NCBI GenBank assembly: GCA_027451785.1
Contig: DAIDIS010000038.1
Span: 1-36,222 of the forward strand
Length of the DNA: 36,222 nucleotides
Source of the DNA: Acidimicrobiales bacterium
Lineage (GTDB): Bacteria; Actinomycetota; Acidimicrobiia; Acidimicrobiales; JAKAVM01
Reading direction: 5' to 3'
The notes under the pieces were generated by a model, which had not been told where the DNA came from, did no database searches, and worked only from the letters and a program-made list of their open reading frames with translations. Shown in pieces: positions 22,987 to 31,324 of the stretch. Within the stretch, counting starts at the first letter, position 1, and each line of letters opens with the position of its first letter. Position numbers and translations under genes: made by a program.

Positions 22987-23002
22987 GTCAATTTCAATTG
23001 AC
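22987..23002. repeat. AT-rich perfect palindrome at the 3' end of the kinase gene
   Basis: GTCAATT and AATTGAC flank TC, a perfect 16-base inverted repeat eight bases after the kinase stop codon (minus strand). It is too AT-rich for a good terminator; a protein-binding site is possible. Confidence 0.5.
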
Positions 23003-23010
23003 CGAATGGC

Positions 23011-24102
23011 TCAGAGCCTGGACGATTCCTCGTTGAGAAGCTTCCTAAGTGATATCAATGGGCGAGATCCCATGTGAGAGATAATCTCGCTCGCCGCCAA
23101 CGCACCCGTTGCCGCACACTTATGGAGATCCGCTTTAGCAAGGAGTTCGCTCCCCACCTTCTGGCCCATTGGGCGGAGTGAGCCCGCAGGCTTCGAAGAC
23201 TCTCCTGCGCTGGTCGTAAGTGCTGCCAGAAATCCCGCAGCAAAAAGGTCCCCCGCACCGGTAGTGTCAACCACTTGGGCAGTTGCATGAGCCGGAACGG
23301 CAACTCTCTCGCGGCCTCTTACCACTACCGCGCCTGAGGCTCCGCGTGTTAGAGCTCCGACTGTGCCCGTTAATGCCACCCTGCTCGAAGCCTCGTCAAA
23401 ATCGTCGGTCTCGTACAGGAGTTTTACTTCCGACTCGTTCGCAAAGAGGAGGTCAACGTGGGTGTCCACCAGCTTCCTCAGGCCTTCCCGGTGACGCTCC
23501 ACCAAGAACGGGTCGGAGAGGCTAAGAGCCACCACCCTACCTGCGGCGTGCGCCGCATCGATTGCGAATCGAATGGACTCCTCCGCCGAGTCCCAAAGAT
23601 AACCCTCCAAGTAAGTGACCTTGGCGGAGCGGACAATGTTCACGTCGATGTCCTCCACCTCGAGCATCGAAGACGCTCCAAGGTAGGTCGCCATCGTGCG
23701 CTCAGCATCGGGAGTAACCAGCACGAGACAACGACCGCTTCCAGGCCCGCCTTCGAGGGGGTTCGAATGGTAAGTGACACCGGCCGTTCTGATGTCAGTG
23801 GTAAAAAGGCGGCCTAGCGAGTCTTCCGCAACCTTCCCCATATAGGCAGCCCTAGCCCCGAACGATGCAACTCCAACAGCCGTGTTGGCCGCAGAGCCAC
23901 CTGAGACGTGAACTTCCGGCTCGACCGATTCCGCAACCATCGCGGCTTCGGCTTCGTCACTGACAAGGGTCATTCCGCCTTTTCCCAAGCCAAGCTCGGC
24001 CACCTGCTCCTCGGTCACCTTTGCCAGAACGTCAACAATCGCGTTTCCGATGGCCAAAACGTCGAAGCTTGCATTCATGGAACTGCCGTCAAATTCCGTC
24101 AC
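23011..24102 (-). CDS. PfkB-family carbohydrate/nucleoside kinase (adenosine kinase-like)
   Basis: Ribokinase-superfamily kinase. The substrate-binding di-Gly motif is SGGSAANTAVG; the C-terminal signature DTTGAGDLFAAGF carries the anion hole and catalytic Asp of GAGD. The opening DVLAIGNAIVDVLA and the pattern of strands resemble bacterial adenosine-kinase-like PfkB proteins. GTG 24102 (with GGAG very close upstream) and ATG 24078 are alternative starts. A Ser/Lys-rich insertion after the GAGD motif (SAGESSKPAGSLRP) is unusual. Substrate could be adenosine, another nucleoside or a sugar; the sequence does not decide. Confidence 0.9.
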   Translation of the reverse strand: MTEFDGSSMNASFDVLAIGNAIVDVLAKVTEEQVAELGLGKGGMTLVSDEAEAAMVAESVEPEVHVSGGSAANTAVGVASFGARAAYMGKVAEDSLGRLFTTDIRTAGVTYHSNPLEGGPGSGRCLVLVTPDAERTMATYLGASSMLEVEDIDVNIVRSAKVTYLEGYLWDSAEESIRFAIDAAHAAGRVVALSLSDPFLVERHREGLRKLVDTHVDLLFANESEVKLLYETDDFDEASSRVALTGTVGALTRGASGAVVVRGRERVAVPAHATAQVVDTTGAGDLFAAGFLAALTTSAGESSKPAGSLRPMGQKVGSELLAKADLHKCAATGALAASEIISHMGSRPLISLRKLLNEESSRL

Positions 24103-24173
24103 GTCTCCAAGGGTAGTCGCTTCGCGAAGGAACGGCGAAGATGTTTAAGCGGTTGGACTAACCTCCAATAGTT

Positions 24174-26792
24174 GTGAGCGCGATCGTTTCCCCCCAAGGC
24201 ACCGAAGAGAACTCCATCCGGCTTCCGAGGAACATTGAGCCGGTCAAGTACATCCTGGCATTGTCGCCCGACCTAAGATCGGCGACCTTCACGGGTACCG
24301 TCACCATTGTCGTCAAGGCAATCACGCCGACGGACCGTTTCGTACTGAATGCCGCCGAACTGAAGATAAAGAAGGCAGGTCTCAGAGGCAAAAGCGGGTC
24401 CTACTCCAAGTGCACTGCCAAGCTGGACGATGAGAGCGAAAGACTGACAATAGAACTGCCTCACACAATTGCTCCTGGCGAATGGGAGCTGGAGATCGAG
24501 TTCTCCGGTGTGCTGAACGACAAGCTCCGCGGCTTCTACAAGTCGACATTCACTGGGGCCGACGGCAAGCCTCACACGATTGCCACTACTCAATTCGAGG
24601 CCACTGACGCGAGGCGAGCATTCCCCTGCTGGGACGAACCGGACCGGAAGGCTTCCTTCGTAGTCTCCCTGGACGTCGACGCTGGGTTGACGGCAATCTC
24701 CAATGGAGCCCAGACCGAAGTGGAAAACCTGGGCAACGGCAAGAAGCGTGTTCACTTCGAAGAGACAATGGTCATGTCCACCTATCTTGTCGCCTTTGTA
24801 GTCGGACCACTGGTTGTATCCGAGTCGGTAGATGCGGGAGGGGTGGCTCTGAGGGTAGCCCACGTACCCGGCAAGGAGAACCTGACCTCTTTCGCGTTGG
24901 AATGCGGGGCACACGCTCTCAGGTTCTTCAAGGAATGGTTCGGAATCCCTTATCCGGGTTCGAAGCTTGATCTGATTGCCATCCCTGATTTCGCTTTTGG
25001 CGCAATGGAGAACTTTGGTGCAGTGACATTCCGGGAGACCGCCCTTTTGGTGGATCCGGAGCTTGCCTCTCGTGTTGAGTTGGAAAGGGTTGCTGACGTT
25101 GTAAGCCACGAGATCGCCCACATGTGGTTCGGTGACCTAGTAACCATGAAGTGGTGGAATGGACTTTGGCTGAACGAAGCATTTGCCACATTCGCTGAAA
25201 TGGCTTGCGTCGACGCTTTCAAACCTGAATGGAATCGTTGGGTAACCTTCGGGCTGACCAAGGGAACTGCACTCGGGGTGGACTCCCTCAGCTCAACCAG
25301 GCCCATCGAGTTTCCTGTAAATCGCCCCGAAGAGGCGCAGGGAATGTTCGACGTCTTGACCTATGAAAAGGGTGCCGGGGTTCTTCGAATGCTTGAGATG
25401 TACCTTGGGTCGGAGAAGTTCATTGGCGGCATACGCAAGTATCTGGCCACTCACAGCTACGGCAATGCAGAGACCACCGACTTGTGGGATGCAATCGAAG
25501 AATTCTCCAAACAGCCCGTAAGGTCCGTCATGGATACATGGATATTCCAAGGAGGCTACCCGTTGGTAGTCGCAGAGGCGGGCGATGACGGAGCGGAGCT
25601 GCGCGTGTCGCAAAAACCCTTCCGGTCGATACCAAAAGAGGCCCTCGGAGCAGCCCCAGATGCCATCGGTGACCGATGGAAAGTCCCTGTAGTAGTTGAG
25701 TGTCATGGTGGCGGAGGCGCCTCAGAGAATCTTGAGCACCGAGAACTCCTTGAAGCAGACTCGGTTTCACTTCCCCTACCCAGCGGACACTCATTTTCGG
25801 TGGTCAATGCCGGAGGATGGGGCTTCTACCGAGTGGGTTACGGCGAGAACCTGTTGGAGGCCATCTCCTCCAACCTGTCGCAACTGAAGCCCCTTGAGCG
25901 CTTCAATCTCTTCGGTGACATGTGGGCAATGGCTTTGGCGGGAGAGACCAGCCTCGCCAGCTACTTGCGGCTCGCCGCCAAGATCGGCATAGAAAGGGAC
26001 CCTAACGTATGGTCACAAGTCGCCGGCTCCCTGGGAATGATCGACCACATATCCACTGGCACAGCGCGTACCAAACTTCAGGAGTTCGTTCGCGCCATAG
26101 TCAAGCCATCCATCAATGCCGTCGGGATCCACCCCAATGCGGGCGAGGATCCGATGACCGGAACCCTAAGGGCGGTACTCTTCAGGACCCTTGGCGTAAT
26201 AGGGGCAGACGAGGAAGTGGTTGCCCTTGCACGCGAAATGCACGACAGCTACCTGTTGGAAAGAAACTCAGTCCCGCCCGACCTCGCCGGAGCAATTACA
26301 TCGGTTGTGGCCGCTCACGGGACGGCCAAGGAGTACAAGCAGTTCGTAGAGCGGTACCGCAGTCCCGCAAACCCTCAAGAGGAGGTAAGGTACCTCTTCG
26401 CTCTCGTTGGATTCGAGGACCCAGAGCTCTTCAAGAAAACGCTCGAGGCGGCGAGGACTGAAGTGCGAACTCAAAACGCGCCATTCCTGATCCAGGCTGC
26501 GCTGGCGTCTCGCACGGGTGGCGCAACTGCGTGGGATTTCGTAGCCACCCACTGGGAAGAGCTACTGACCAAATTCCCTGAAGGCATGATTCCTAGGATG
26601 CTCGACTCGGTATCCTCCCTTTGTGAAAAGGAACTTGCGGCAACCGTTAGGGCTTTCCTCTCCGATCACAAGCTGAAGACAGGTCAAAGGACTCTGGACC
26701 AGGCTCTTGAGCGCCTGGAGATGAACTTGAGGTTCGTAGAGCGTGAGACCGTAAACTTGGAATCGTCACTAGTCGAGTCGTTGGGTGGTTGA
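24174..26792 (+). CDS. pepN: M1-family aminopeptidase (aminopeptidase N)
   Basis: Zn metallopeptidase removing N-terminal amino acids from peptides, cytoplasmic (no signal peptide). The exopeptidase motif GAMEN is at residues 276-280, the zinc motif HEIAH at 312-316 with the third ligand Glu335 in LNEAF, and a tyrosine for transition-state binding in LTYEKGAG. The C-terminal ERAP1-like alpha domain spans about 530-872. Length (872) and layout are close to eukaryotic and actinobacterial PepN rather than E. coli PepN. The GTG start at 24174 has a weak ribosome binding context. The stop overlaps the next gene's possible TTG start (TTGA), suggesting coupling. Confidence 0.96.
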   Translation: MSAIVSPQGTEENSIRLPRNIEPVKYILALSPDLRSATFTGTVTIVVKAITPTDRFVLNAAELKIKKAGLRGKSGSYSKCTAKLDDESERLTIELPHTIAPGEWELEIEFSGVLNDKLRGFYKSTFTGADGKPHTIATTQFEATDARRAFPCWDEPDRKASFVVSLDVDAGLTAISNGAQTEVENLGNGKKRVHFEETMVMSTYLVAFVVGPLVVSESVDAGGVALRVAHVPGKENLTSFALECGAHALRFFKEWFGIPYPGSKLDLIAIPDFAFGAMENFGAVTFRETALLVDPELASRVELERVADVVSHEIAHMWFGDLVTMKWWNGLWLNEAFATFAEMACVDAFKPEWNRWVTFGLTKGTALGVDSLSSTRPIEFPVNRPEEAQGMFDVLTYEKGAGVLRMLEMYLGSEKFIGGIRKYLATHSYGNAETTDLWDAIEEFSKQPVRSVMDTWIFQGGYPLVVAEAGDDGAELRVSQKPFRSIPKEALGAAPDAIGDRWKVPVVVECHGGGGASENLEHRELLEADSVSLPLPSGHSFSVVNAGGWGFYRVGYGENLLEAISSNLSQLKPLERFNLFGDMWAMALAGETSLASYLRLAAKIGIERDPNVWSQVAGSLGMIDHISTGTARTKLQEFVRAIVKPSINAVGIHPNAGEDPMTGTLRAVLFRTLGVIGADEEVVALAREMHDSYLLERNSVPPDLAGAITSVVAAHGTAKEYKQFVERYRSPANPQEEVRYLFALVGFEDPELFKKTLEAARTEVRTQNAPFLIQAALASRTGGATAWDFVATHWEELLTKFPEGMIPRMLDSVSSLCEKELAATVRAFLSDHKLKTGQRTLDQALERLEMNLRFVERETVNLESSLVESLGG

Positions 26793-27259
26793 GCGTGCAG
26801 GAAATTGAAGAATCGCTGAAAGAGACGCTTGACTTCTGGAAGATCGCAAGCGTCGCAAAATCAGAGAACCCGGTCATTCCGGTTGCCATTCAAGACATCA
26901 CCAACGGCGAAATGCTTTTTATCGGCTATGTCAATCAGCTCGCACTTGCCGAGTCGATCAAGACCAGGAGGGTCGTGCTTTGGTCGACCTCCCGCCAGGA
27001 GCTATGGAGGAAGGGAGAGACCTCGGGCGACATCCTCGAATTGTCCGAGATACGAGTTAACTGCGAGCAGAACTCGCTGCTGTTCCTTGCGACTCCGGTC
27101 AAGGGTGGGGCATGCCATACGAATGACAATGAAGGGAATGCAAGGCCCAGTTGCTATTACAGGAGAATCGTCCTTGATCCTGGAGGCGATAACACCGAAG
27201 CATCAAGGCAACTGGAACCGGCAGGGCTGGCAAGCACTGACTATTGGGCGGCCCCTTAG
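26789..27259 (+). CDS. HisI-like protein (phosphoribosyl-AMP cyclohydrolase paralogue)
   Basis: The core matches HisI, which opens the adenine ring of phosphoribosyl-AMP in histidine synthesis: PVAIQDITNGEMLFIGYVN, then WSTSRQELWRKGETSG. The zinc cysteines appear kept (Cys92, Cys109 in ACH, Cys122), but the Mg-binding triad that is normally DCDGD reads NCEQN (residues 91-95). An N-terminal stretch and a long C-terminal tail rich in Asn/Glu are also unlike standard HisI. It may be a divergent enzyme acting on another substrate or an inactive relative. Start is TTG 26789 overlapping the pepN stop, or GTG 26795. No other his genes are in the window. Confidence 0.82.
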   Translation: MSVQEIEESLKETLDFWKIASVAKSENPVIPVAIQDITNGEMLFIGYVNQLALAESIKTRRVVLWSTSRQELWRKGETSGDILELSEIRVNCEQNSLLFLATPVKGGACHTNDNEGNARPSCYYRRIVLDPGGDNTEASRQLEPAGLASTDYWAAP

Positions 27260-27286
27260 CTCAATCGGGTCTGGTGAGGCCTTAGA

Positions 27287-27568
27287 TTACGGCAGCCCTC
27301 CGGTGCCTTCCCCCAAGGCACTCTGCGAGTCGATCTTTTCTATTCTCTTCCTGACCCCGTCCAGTCGGGCCTGGGCTAGTGCATGGATGGTTCGCGCCTC
27401 TTCGTAAAGCGCCGTGGCCGACTCAATGCCCAGCTGACCGGAGCTCATGTTGTCCGCCAACTCTTCCAGTCGCTCGACCAACTGCTCGTACGTGAGCGAC
27501 GCATACTGGTCCTCTACCGCTTCCGTCGCCTTGCCAAGATCCCCTGGGCTCTTTGGGTTTTCCGGCAT
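27287..27568 (-). CDS. xseB: Exodeoxyribonuclease VII small subunit
   Basis: Small helical subunit of exonuclease VII, which degrades single-stranded DNA; it binds the long coiled-coil of XseA. The family signature is LTYEQLVERLEELADNM followed by LGIESATALYEEA and a final helix ending RIEKID. ATG 27568 is chosen; TTG 27586 would add six residues. An unconserved acidic N-terminal stretch of about 20 residues precedes the domain. It lies directly downstream of xseA in the same direction. Confidence 0.93.
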   Translation of the reverse strand: MPENPKSPGDLGKATEAVEDQYASLTYEQLVERLEELADNMSSGQLGIESATALYEEARTIHALAQARLDGVRKRIEKIDSQSALGEGTGGLP

Positions 27569-27594
27569 AATCCTCTCTTCGTTCAATAGGGCTC

Positions 27595-28947
27595 TTATTG
27601 AGCTTTCCGGACACCGTCGCCGCCCTCGATCGTACCAATGCCTTCAATTGCGCCTGGCTCGACAGATGAAACGACGGCATTGGCCGAGCCATGTGCGAAG
27701 ACCATCCGAAGGTTCTCACCTGGAGAGATTTCCGATGACGATCGAATCGCTCTCCACCCAGGGCCGGTTTCCGATCCATGAGCAAGTCTGTCTCCTTCTC
27801 GCACCACCAACGCATACCCGCGCTCCAATACCCCCCTTGGGTCAAGAACGGAGACGATCGCCCAGCCATGAGACAACGCAAGTTGAGATGATTCCAGCCG
27901 ATGGGCAATCACGGTGCCCAAATCAAACCGGCTGAGCTTGGAAGCAGACTCGGCCAGTCTTGACCTCATCAATTCACTAATCCCATAGGCCTCCAATCGC
28001 TCGCCAGCGACCTCTACCCTGCTTCGCAACAGGTCGCTGGGAGCCATCTTGGCCAGCAATTGAACTTCCGATCTAATGCGTCCATATATGGCGAATTGAG
28101 ACCGGTCGGAAAGTCCTGCTAAGTGACCCCGTAGCCCGACTTCATCAGGTACCACGGCTACGGCTGCCAGAGACGGAGTACCACACCTAAGGTCCGCAAC
28201 CTCGTCACAAAGCGGACGGTCCCCCTCGTGCCCTATAGCCACAACGATCGGAACGGGGCAATCGGCAATAGTCCGGCATAGCAGCTCATCACTAAATGGC
28301 AATAGGGTGGCAGGGTCTCCTCCCCCGCGAGCCACAACAATGACTCCGGCACCATAGCGAACCAGCGAGCCAATGGCGTCCGTTACCGCTCCGGGCGTCT
28401 CGGGACCGCTAACCGGTACTGTCCGGATCTCCAAGGGATATCCGGGGAAACGCTGTGAGACTACGGACTCGATGTCTTCTCGAACGGCTGCCTTTGCTCC
28501 GCACACGACTCCGATCATCCTGGGCAGGACTGGGATGGGCTTTCTAGGCCGGGCGAGAATCCCGTCAGCCTCCAAGCGCTCCCGCACTGCAGCGATTGCC
28601 TGCGCTATAGCACCATCGCCAACCGGAGTTACGTACTCGGCTCGCAGGTTGAGCTGGCCTCGTCGTGAGATGAAATCAACGACGCCAACCACCCTTACGC
28701 GATCACCATGACGAGCCGTCATAGGAGAGTTGCGCGAAGGTGCCAATGCGACTTGGATGCTTACCGCCCTGTCGGCCAATGTGAAATATGTCCACCCCGA
28801 TGGACGGGTGATCGGCTTTACGACCTCACCCTCGACAACGACCTTCCCAATTCCACTGACCGCTTGGGAGATTTCCAAACAAAGCCTGTTGAGCGACAGC
28901 TCTCGCGCCGATGGCTCCTCGGTGTCAAAGAAGGAAAGGTTGCCCAT
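27595..28947 (-). CDS. xseA: Exodeoxyribonuclease VII large subunit
   Basis: Catalytic subunit of exonuclease VII. An N-terminal OB fold (VVEGEV, GWTYFTLAD, about residues 15-110) is followed by the nuclease domain with IGVVCGAKAAV, SQRFPGYPLEI, the conserved VVARGGGDPATLLPFSDE, and AIGHEGDRPLCDEVADLR. A helical coiled-coil region and a C-terminal segment including RGYALVV complete it. ATG 28947 is preferred over TTG 28953. TCTAAT on the minus strand lies five bases upstream, a possible leaderless -10. It forms an operon with xseB (26 bases or less between them). Confidence 0.95.
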   Translation of the reverse strand: MGNLSFFDTEEPSARELSLNRLCLEISQAVSGIGKVVVEGEVVKPITRPSGWTYFTLADRAVSIQVALAPSRNSPMTARHGDRVRVVGVVDFISRRGQLNLRAEYVTPVGDGAIAQAIAAVRERLEADGILARPRKPIPVLPRMIGVVCGAKAAVREDIESVVSQRFPGYPLEIRTVPVSGPETPGAVTDAIGSLVRYGAGVIVVARGGGDPATLLPFSDELLCRTIADCPVPIVVAIGHEGDRPLCDEVADLRCGTPSLAAVAVVPDEVGLRGHLAGLSDRSQFAIYGRIRSEVQLLAKMAPSDLLRSRVEVAGERLEAYGISELMRSRLAESASKLSRFDLGTVIAHRLESSQLALSHGWAIVSVLDPRGVLERGYALVVREGDRLAHGSETGPGWRAIRSSSEISPGENLRMVFAHGSANAVVSSVEPGAIEGIGTIEGGDGVRKAQ

Positions 28948-28996
28948 GTTCAATTAGATTCTAGAGAGTAATGAAACTCGGGGATTTCAGCCACAC

Positions 28997-29599
28997 GTGC
29001 ACGCTCTCGTAATTCTCACCGTCTTCGGCATTATCGTCGTGGGCGAGCTTCCGGACAAGACGTTCATCGCGGAGCTGATTTTGAGCACCAAATATGAGGG
29101 CTTGCCTGTCTGGGTGGGCGCAGCCGGGGCGATGGCGATTCACGTAGCAATCGCCACGCTGGCCGGCCACCTGCTTACCTACGCTCCGAAAAGGGTTGTC
29201 GAAACGATAGTTGCGTTGCTTTTTGCTGGAGGCGCGCTGCTCTTGTTTCTCGAAAAAGAATCCAAGGAGGTAGAAAAGGGAAAGCAGGAAGCCGAAGAGC
29301 TTGAAGTGGCAGGTGCGCCCTCGTTCCGCAAAGTCACGGCGCTGGCCTTTGGGGTGATCTTCCTGGGAGAGTGGGGGGACTTGACGCAGGTTCTGATGGC
29401 CAACCTAACCGCCAGGTACCACTCAGTGCTGAACGTTGCGATCGGTTCTCTCGCCGGGCTTTGGGCTACTGTCACTCTGGCAGTGCTTTCGGGAAGGACA
29501 ATAGTGAAATACGTCCCACTTGCGATGATTAGGCGGGTAGCAGGAGGCGTGCTGGCGATTTTTGCAGTTGTAAGCGCGGTTCAGGCTTTTAACTCGTGA
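28997..29599 (+). CDS. GDT1/TMEM165-family cation transporter
   Basis: Inner-membrane cation/proton antiporter family associated with Mn2+ or Ca2+ export. The two signature repeats are present: VVGELPDKTFIAEL (E-x2-D-K-T, helix 1) and LGEWGDLTQVLMANL in the second half. Six helices are separated by a charged loop EKESKEVEKGKQEAEEL. GTG 28997 is the start, without an obvious ribosome binding site and only 49 bases from the divergent xseA start; no yybP-ykoY riboswitch fits in that space. The GTGA overlap with the next gene suggests coupling. Confidence 0.92.
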   Translation: MHALVILTVFGIIVVGELPDKTFIAELILSTKYEGLPVWVGAAGAMAIHVAIATLAGHLLTYAPKRVVETIVALLFAGGALLLFLEKESKEVEKGKQEAEELEVAGAPSFRKVTALAFGVIFLGEWGDLTQVLMANLTARYHSVLNVAIGSLAGLWATVTLAVLSGRTIVKYVPLAMIRRVAGGVLAIFAVVSAVQAFNS

Positions 29600-30234
29600 T
29601 TCGCAAAATGAGCGATCAGCTCCTTTCGGTAGCGAAGGGTGCCAAAGGGTTCATGCCCGAAGATGAAGGCCAAGCTCTTTATGAGGCCGCCTTTGAAGCA
29701 GCTGTCGGCGTTCCGGGGCCATTAGTCGAGATCGGATCATACTGCGGCAAGTCCGCCGTTTACGTCGGAGCTGCGGCGCGAGAGGCCGGAAGGGTCCTTT
29801 TCAGCGTCGACCACCATCGCGGCTCCGAGGAGAACCAAGCCGGCTGGGAACATTATGATCCTTCCATCGTGGACCCTGACACCGGTCTCATTGACACATT
29901 GCCCTTCTTCAGGAAGACCATCTCGGCTGCCGGTCTGCACGATTTCGTTGTCCCCGTCGTAGGTGACTCAATTACGGTTGCGGCGAATTGGTCGACTCCG
30001 CTTTGCTTTCTGTTCATAGACGGCGGCCACGGAGAAGAGCCCGCATGGAACGATTATCGGAGTTGGTCCAGGAAGGTCGCTCCAGGAGGCACGCTTGCGA
30101 TCCATGACGTTTTCGAAAACCCTGCGGACGGAGGCCGACCACCCTACGAAATCTATCGTGAAGCAATCTCTTCCAGAGAGTTTGAGGAGACTTCGGAGCG
30201 AGGGAGTCTTAGGATCCTGAGGCGGCTGGGTTAG
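29596..30234 (+). CDS. Class I SAM-dependent methyltransferase
   Basis: Rossmann-fold methyltransferase of the Methyltransf_24 type. Motif I is VEIGSYCGKSAVYVG; the acidic end of the second strand is FSVDHH; FLFIDGGH and GGTLAIHDVF form the later core. Substrate unknown; catechol-like or cell-wall saccharide acceptors are common in this family. The GTG start at 29596 overlaps the GDT1 stop (GTGA); ATG 29608 is an alternative. The co-translated cation transporter suggests a metal-dependent enzyme, which is only inference. Confidence 0.88.
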   Translation: MIRKMSDQLLSVAKGAKGFMPEDEGQALYEAAFEAAVGVPGPLVEIGSYCGKSAVYVGAAAREAGRVLFSVDHHRGSEENQAGWEHYDPSIVDPDTGLIDTLPFFRKTISAAGLHDFVVPVVGDSITVAANWSTPLCFLFIDGGHGEEPAWNDYRSWSRKVAPGGTLAIHDVFENPADGGRPPYEIYREAISSREFEETSERGSLRILRRLG

Positions 30235-30266
30235 GTGCCGTACCTTGGCTTTCACCTTCAAGACGG

Positions 30267-30320
30267 CTTCGCGCCTTTGTCTCCGTCTTCGCGCCTCCGG
30301 CGTGGCTTCGCCTCCGAAGA
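30267..30320. repeat. Degenerate ~20-base tandem repeat between convergent genes
   Basis: The motif CTTCGCGCCT starts at 30267 and 30287 and, in the shorter form CTTCGCCT, at 30306. The array fills most of the 88-base gap between the methyltransferase and the toroid-protein stop codons. No clear T-tailed terminator is present. Confidence 0.5.
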
Positions 30321-30322
30321 CT

Positions 30323-31324
30323 TTAGTGAACCAGGTCGTCTTTCAATCTGAAGATGGCAGACTCCTTGCCCGTGCCCCACAGTGCGCTCCAGGCCAAGAC
30401 CATGGCTCCAGCGGTATAGGTGGAACGTTCACCACCCGGGAAATGCAGCTTTTCGGGTAAAGCCCAGCCCGTAAAATACGAGCCATCGGGCTCCCTCATG
30501 AACTGAATCCAGCGGAAGAGACTCTCGCCTTCGGCTGTCATGGAAATCCGATCAAGTGTCATGACCAATTCCGCAGTCTCCGCAGCGGTAACCCACGCCT
30601 GGTCTGACACACATCTCACTCCAACGCCTTCTTCGACAAACTCGCTCCAGCGTTCACCAATCCGGTCTCGGGAGGCCTGATCGTCCAGCGCTCCACAGAG
30701 TGCCGGGTAATACCAATCCATCGCCCACCGACGCTTGGGCTCGAAGTTGAAGTCACCTTCGGCTATAGCGCTGTCCAGCGCCCTCTTCGCCGAGTCCCAC
30801 TCGGGTTGCTCTTTCCCCATTAGGGCCGATAGGGCCAGGGCGCAGCCGATGCTGTGCGAAATCGACGACGATCCAGTCAGAAGTGCAAACTTACCCATGG
30901 CGCCATCCGGCTCAGTGCACCAGGAAACCGTACCTTCGGGCCTTTGGTGCGATACTACGAAGTCAATTGCCCGCCGCACGGTCGGCCACATCTCCTCGAC
31001 AAAACCCATATCTTTGGTCGCTAGGTAGAAATGGAGCACTCCAGTGGCGACGTAGGCGCAGACATTAGTGTCTTTCCGGTAGTCCTCGACAGAGTTACCG
31101 ACGTAATAGTTGAACCAGGAGCCATCCGCCTCTTGCGTCACTCGGAGCCACTCGTACGCTTTCTCGGCATGAGCCTTGTGGCCGGTAACCACCAGAGCCA
31201 TCGCGGCCTCCACATGGTTCCAGGGATCCGCATGGCCACCCTCGAACCACTGAATCATTCCGCTGGGCAATTGTGCTGCAGTTATCGACTCCCCCGTGGC
31301 TGAAAGCTCTTGGCTTGTCAGCAT
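30323..31324 (-). CDS. Alpha/alpha-toroid protein resembling prenyltransferase/squalene-cyclase repeats
   Basis: About 330 residues built of helical repeats with QW-like elements: TQEADGSWF, RPEGTVSW, REPDGSYFTGW. HADPWNHVEAAMAL near the start is a conserved block in actinobacterial homologues often annotated 'prenyltransferase'. It is half the size of squalene-hopene cyclase and lacks the catalytic DXDD motif, so it is not a hopene cyclase. A six-hairpin glycosidase role is equally possible given the glycosyltransferase neighbour. ATG 31324 overlaps the methyltransferase gene by seven bases. It is the last gene of a GT4-methyltransferase-toroid operon. Confidence 0.75.
   Translation of the reverse strand: MLTSQELSATGESITAAQLPSGMIQWFEGGHADPWNHVEAAMALVVTGHKAHAEKAYEWLRVTQEADGSWFNYYVGNSVEDYRKDTNVCAYVATGVLHFYLATKDMGFVEEMWPTVRRAIDFVVSHQRPEGTVSWCTEPDGAMGKFALLTGSSSISHSIGCALALSALMGKEQPEWDSAKRALDSAIAEGDFNFEPKRRWAMDWYYPALCGALDDQASRDRIGERWSEFVEEGVGVRCVSDQAWVTAAETAELVMTLDRISMTAEGESLFRWIQFMREPDGSYFTGWALPEKLHFPGGERSTYTAGAMVLAWSALWGTGKESAIFRLKDDLVH

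Noticed and set aside
24273..25121. 282-codon minus-strand ORF inside pepN
   Set aside because: Overlaps the conserved catalytic region of pepN in antisense and has no recognisable domain.
28948..28996. yybP-ykoY manganese riboswitch before the GDT1-type gene
   Set aside because: Only 49 bases separate it from the divergent xseA start, too short for the aptamer, and no matching helices were found.
30323..31324. Squalene-hopene cyclase for the hopanoid operon
   Set aside because: Half the required length and no DXDD catalytic motif, despite QW-like repeats.
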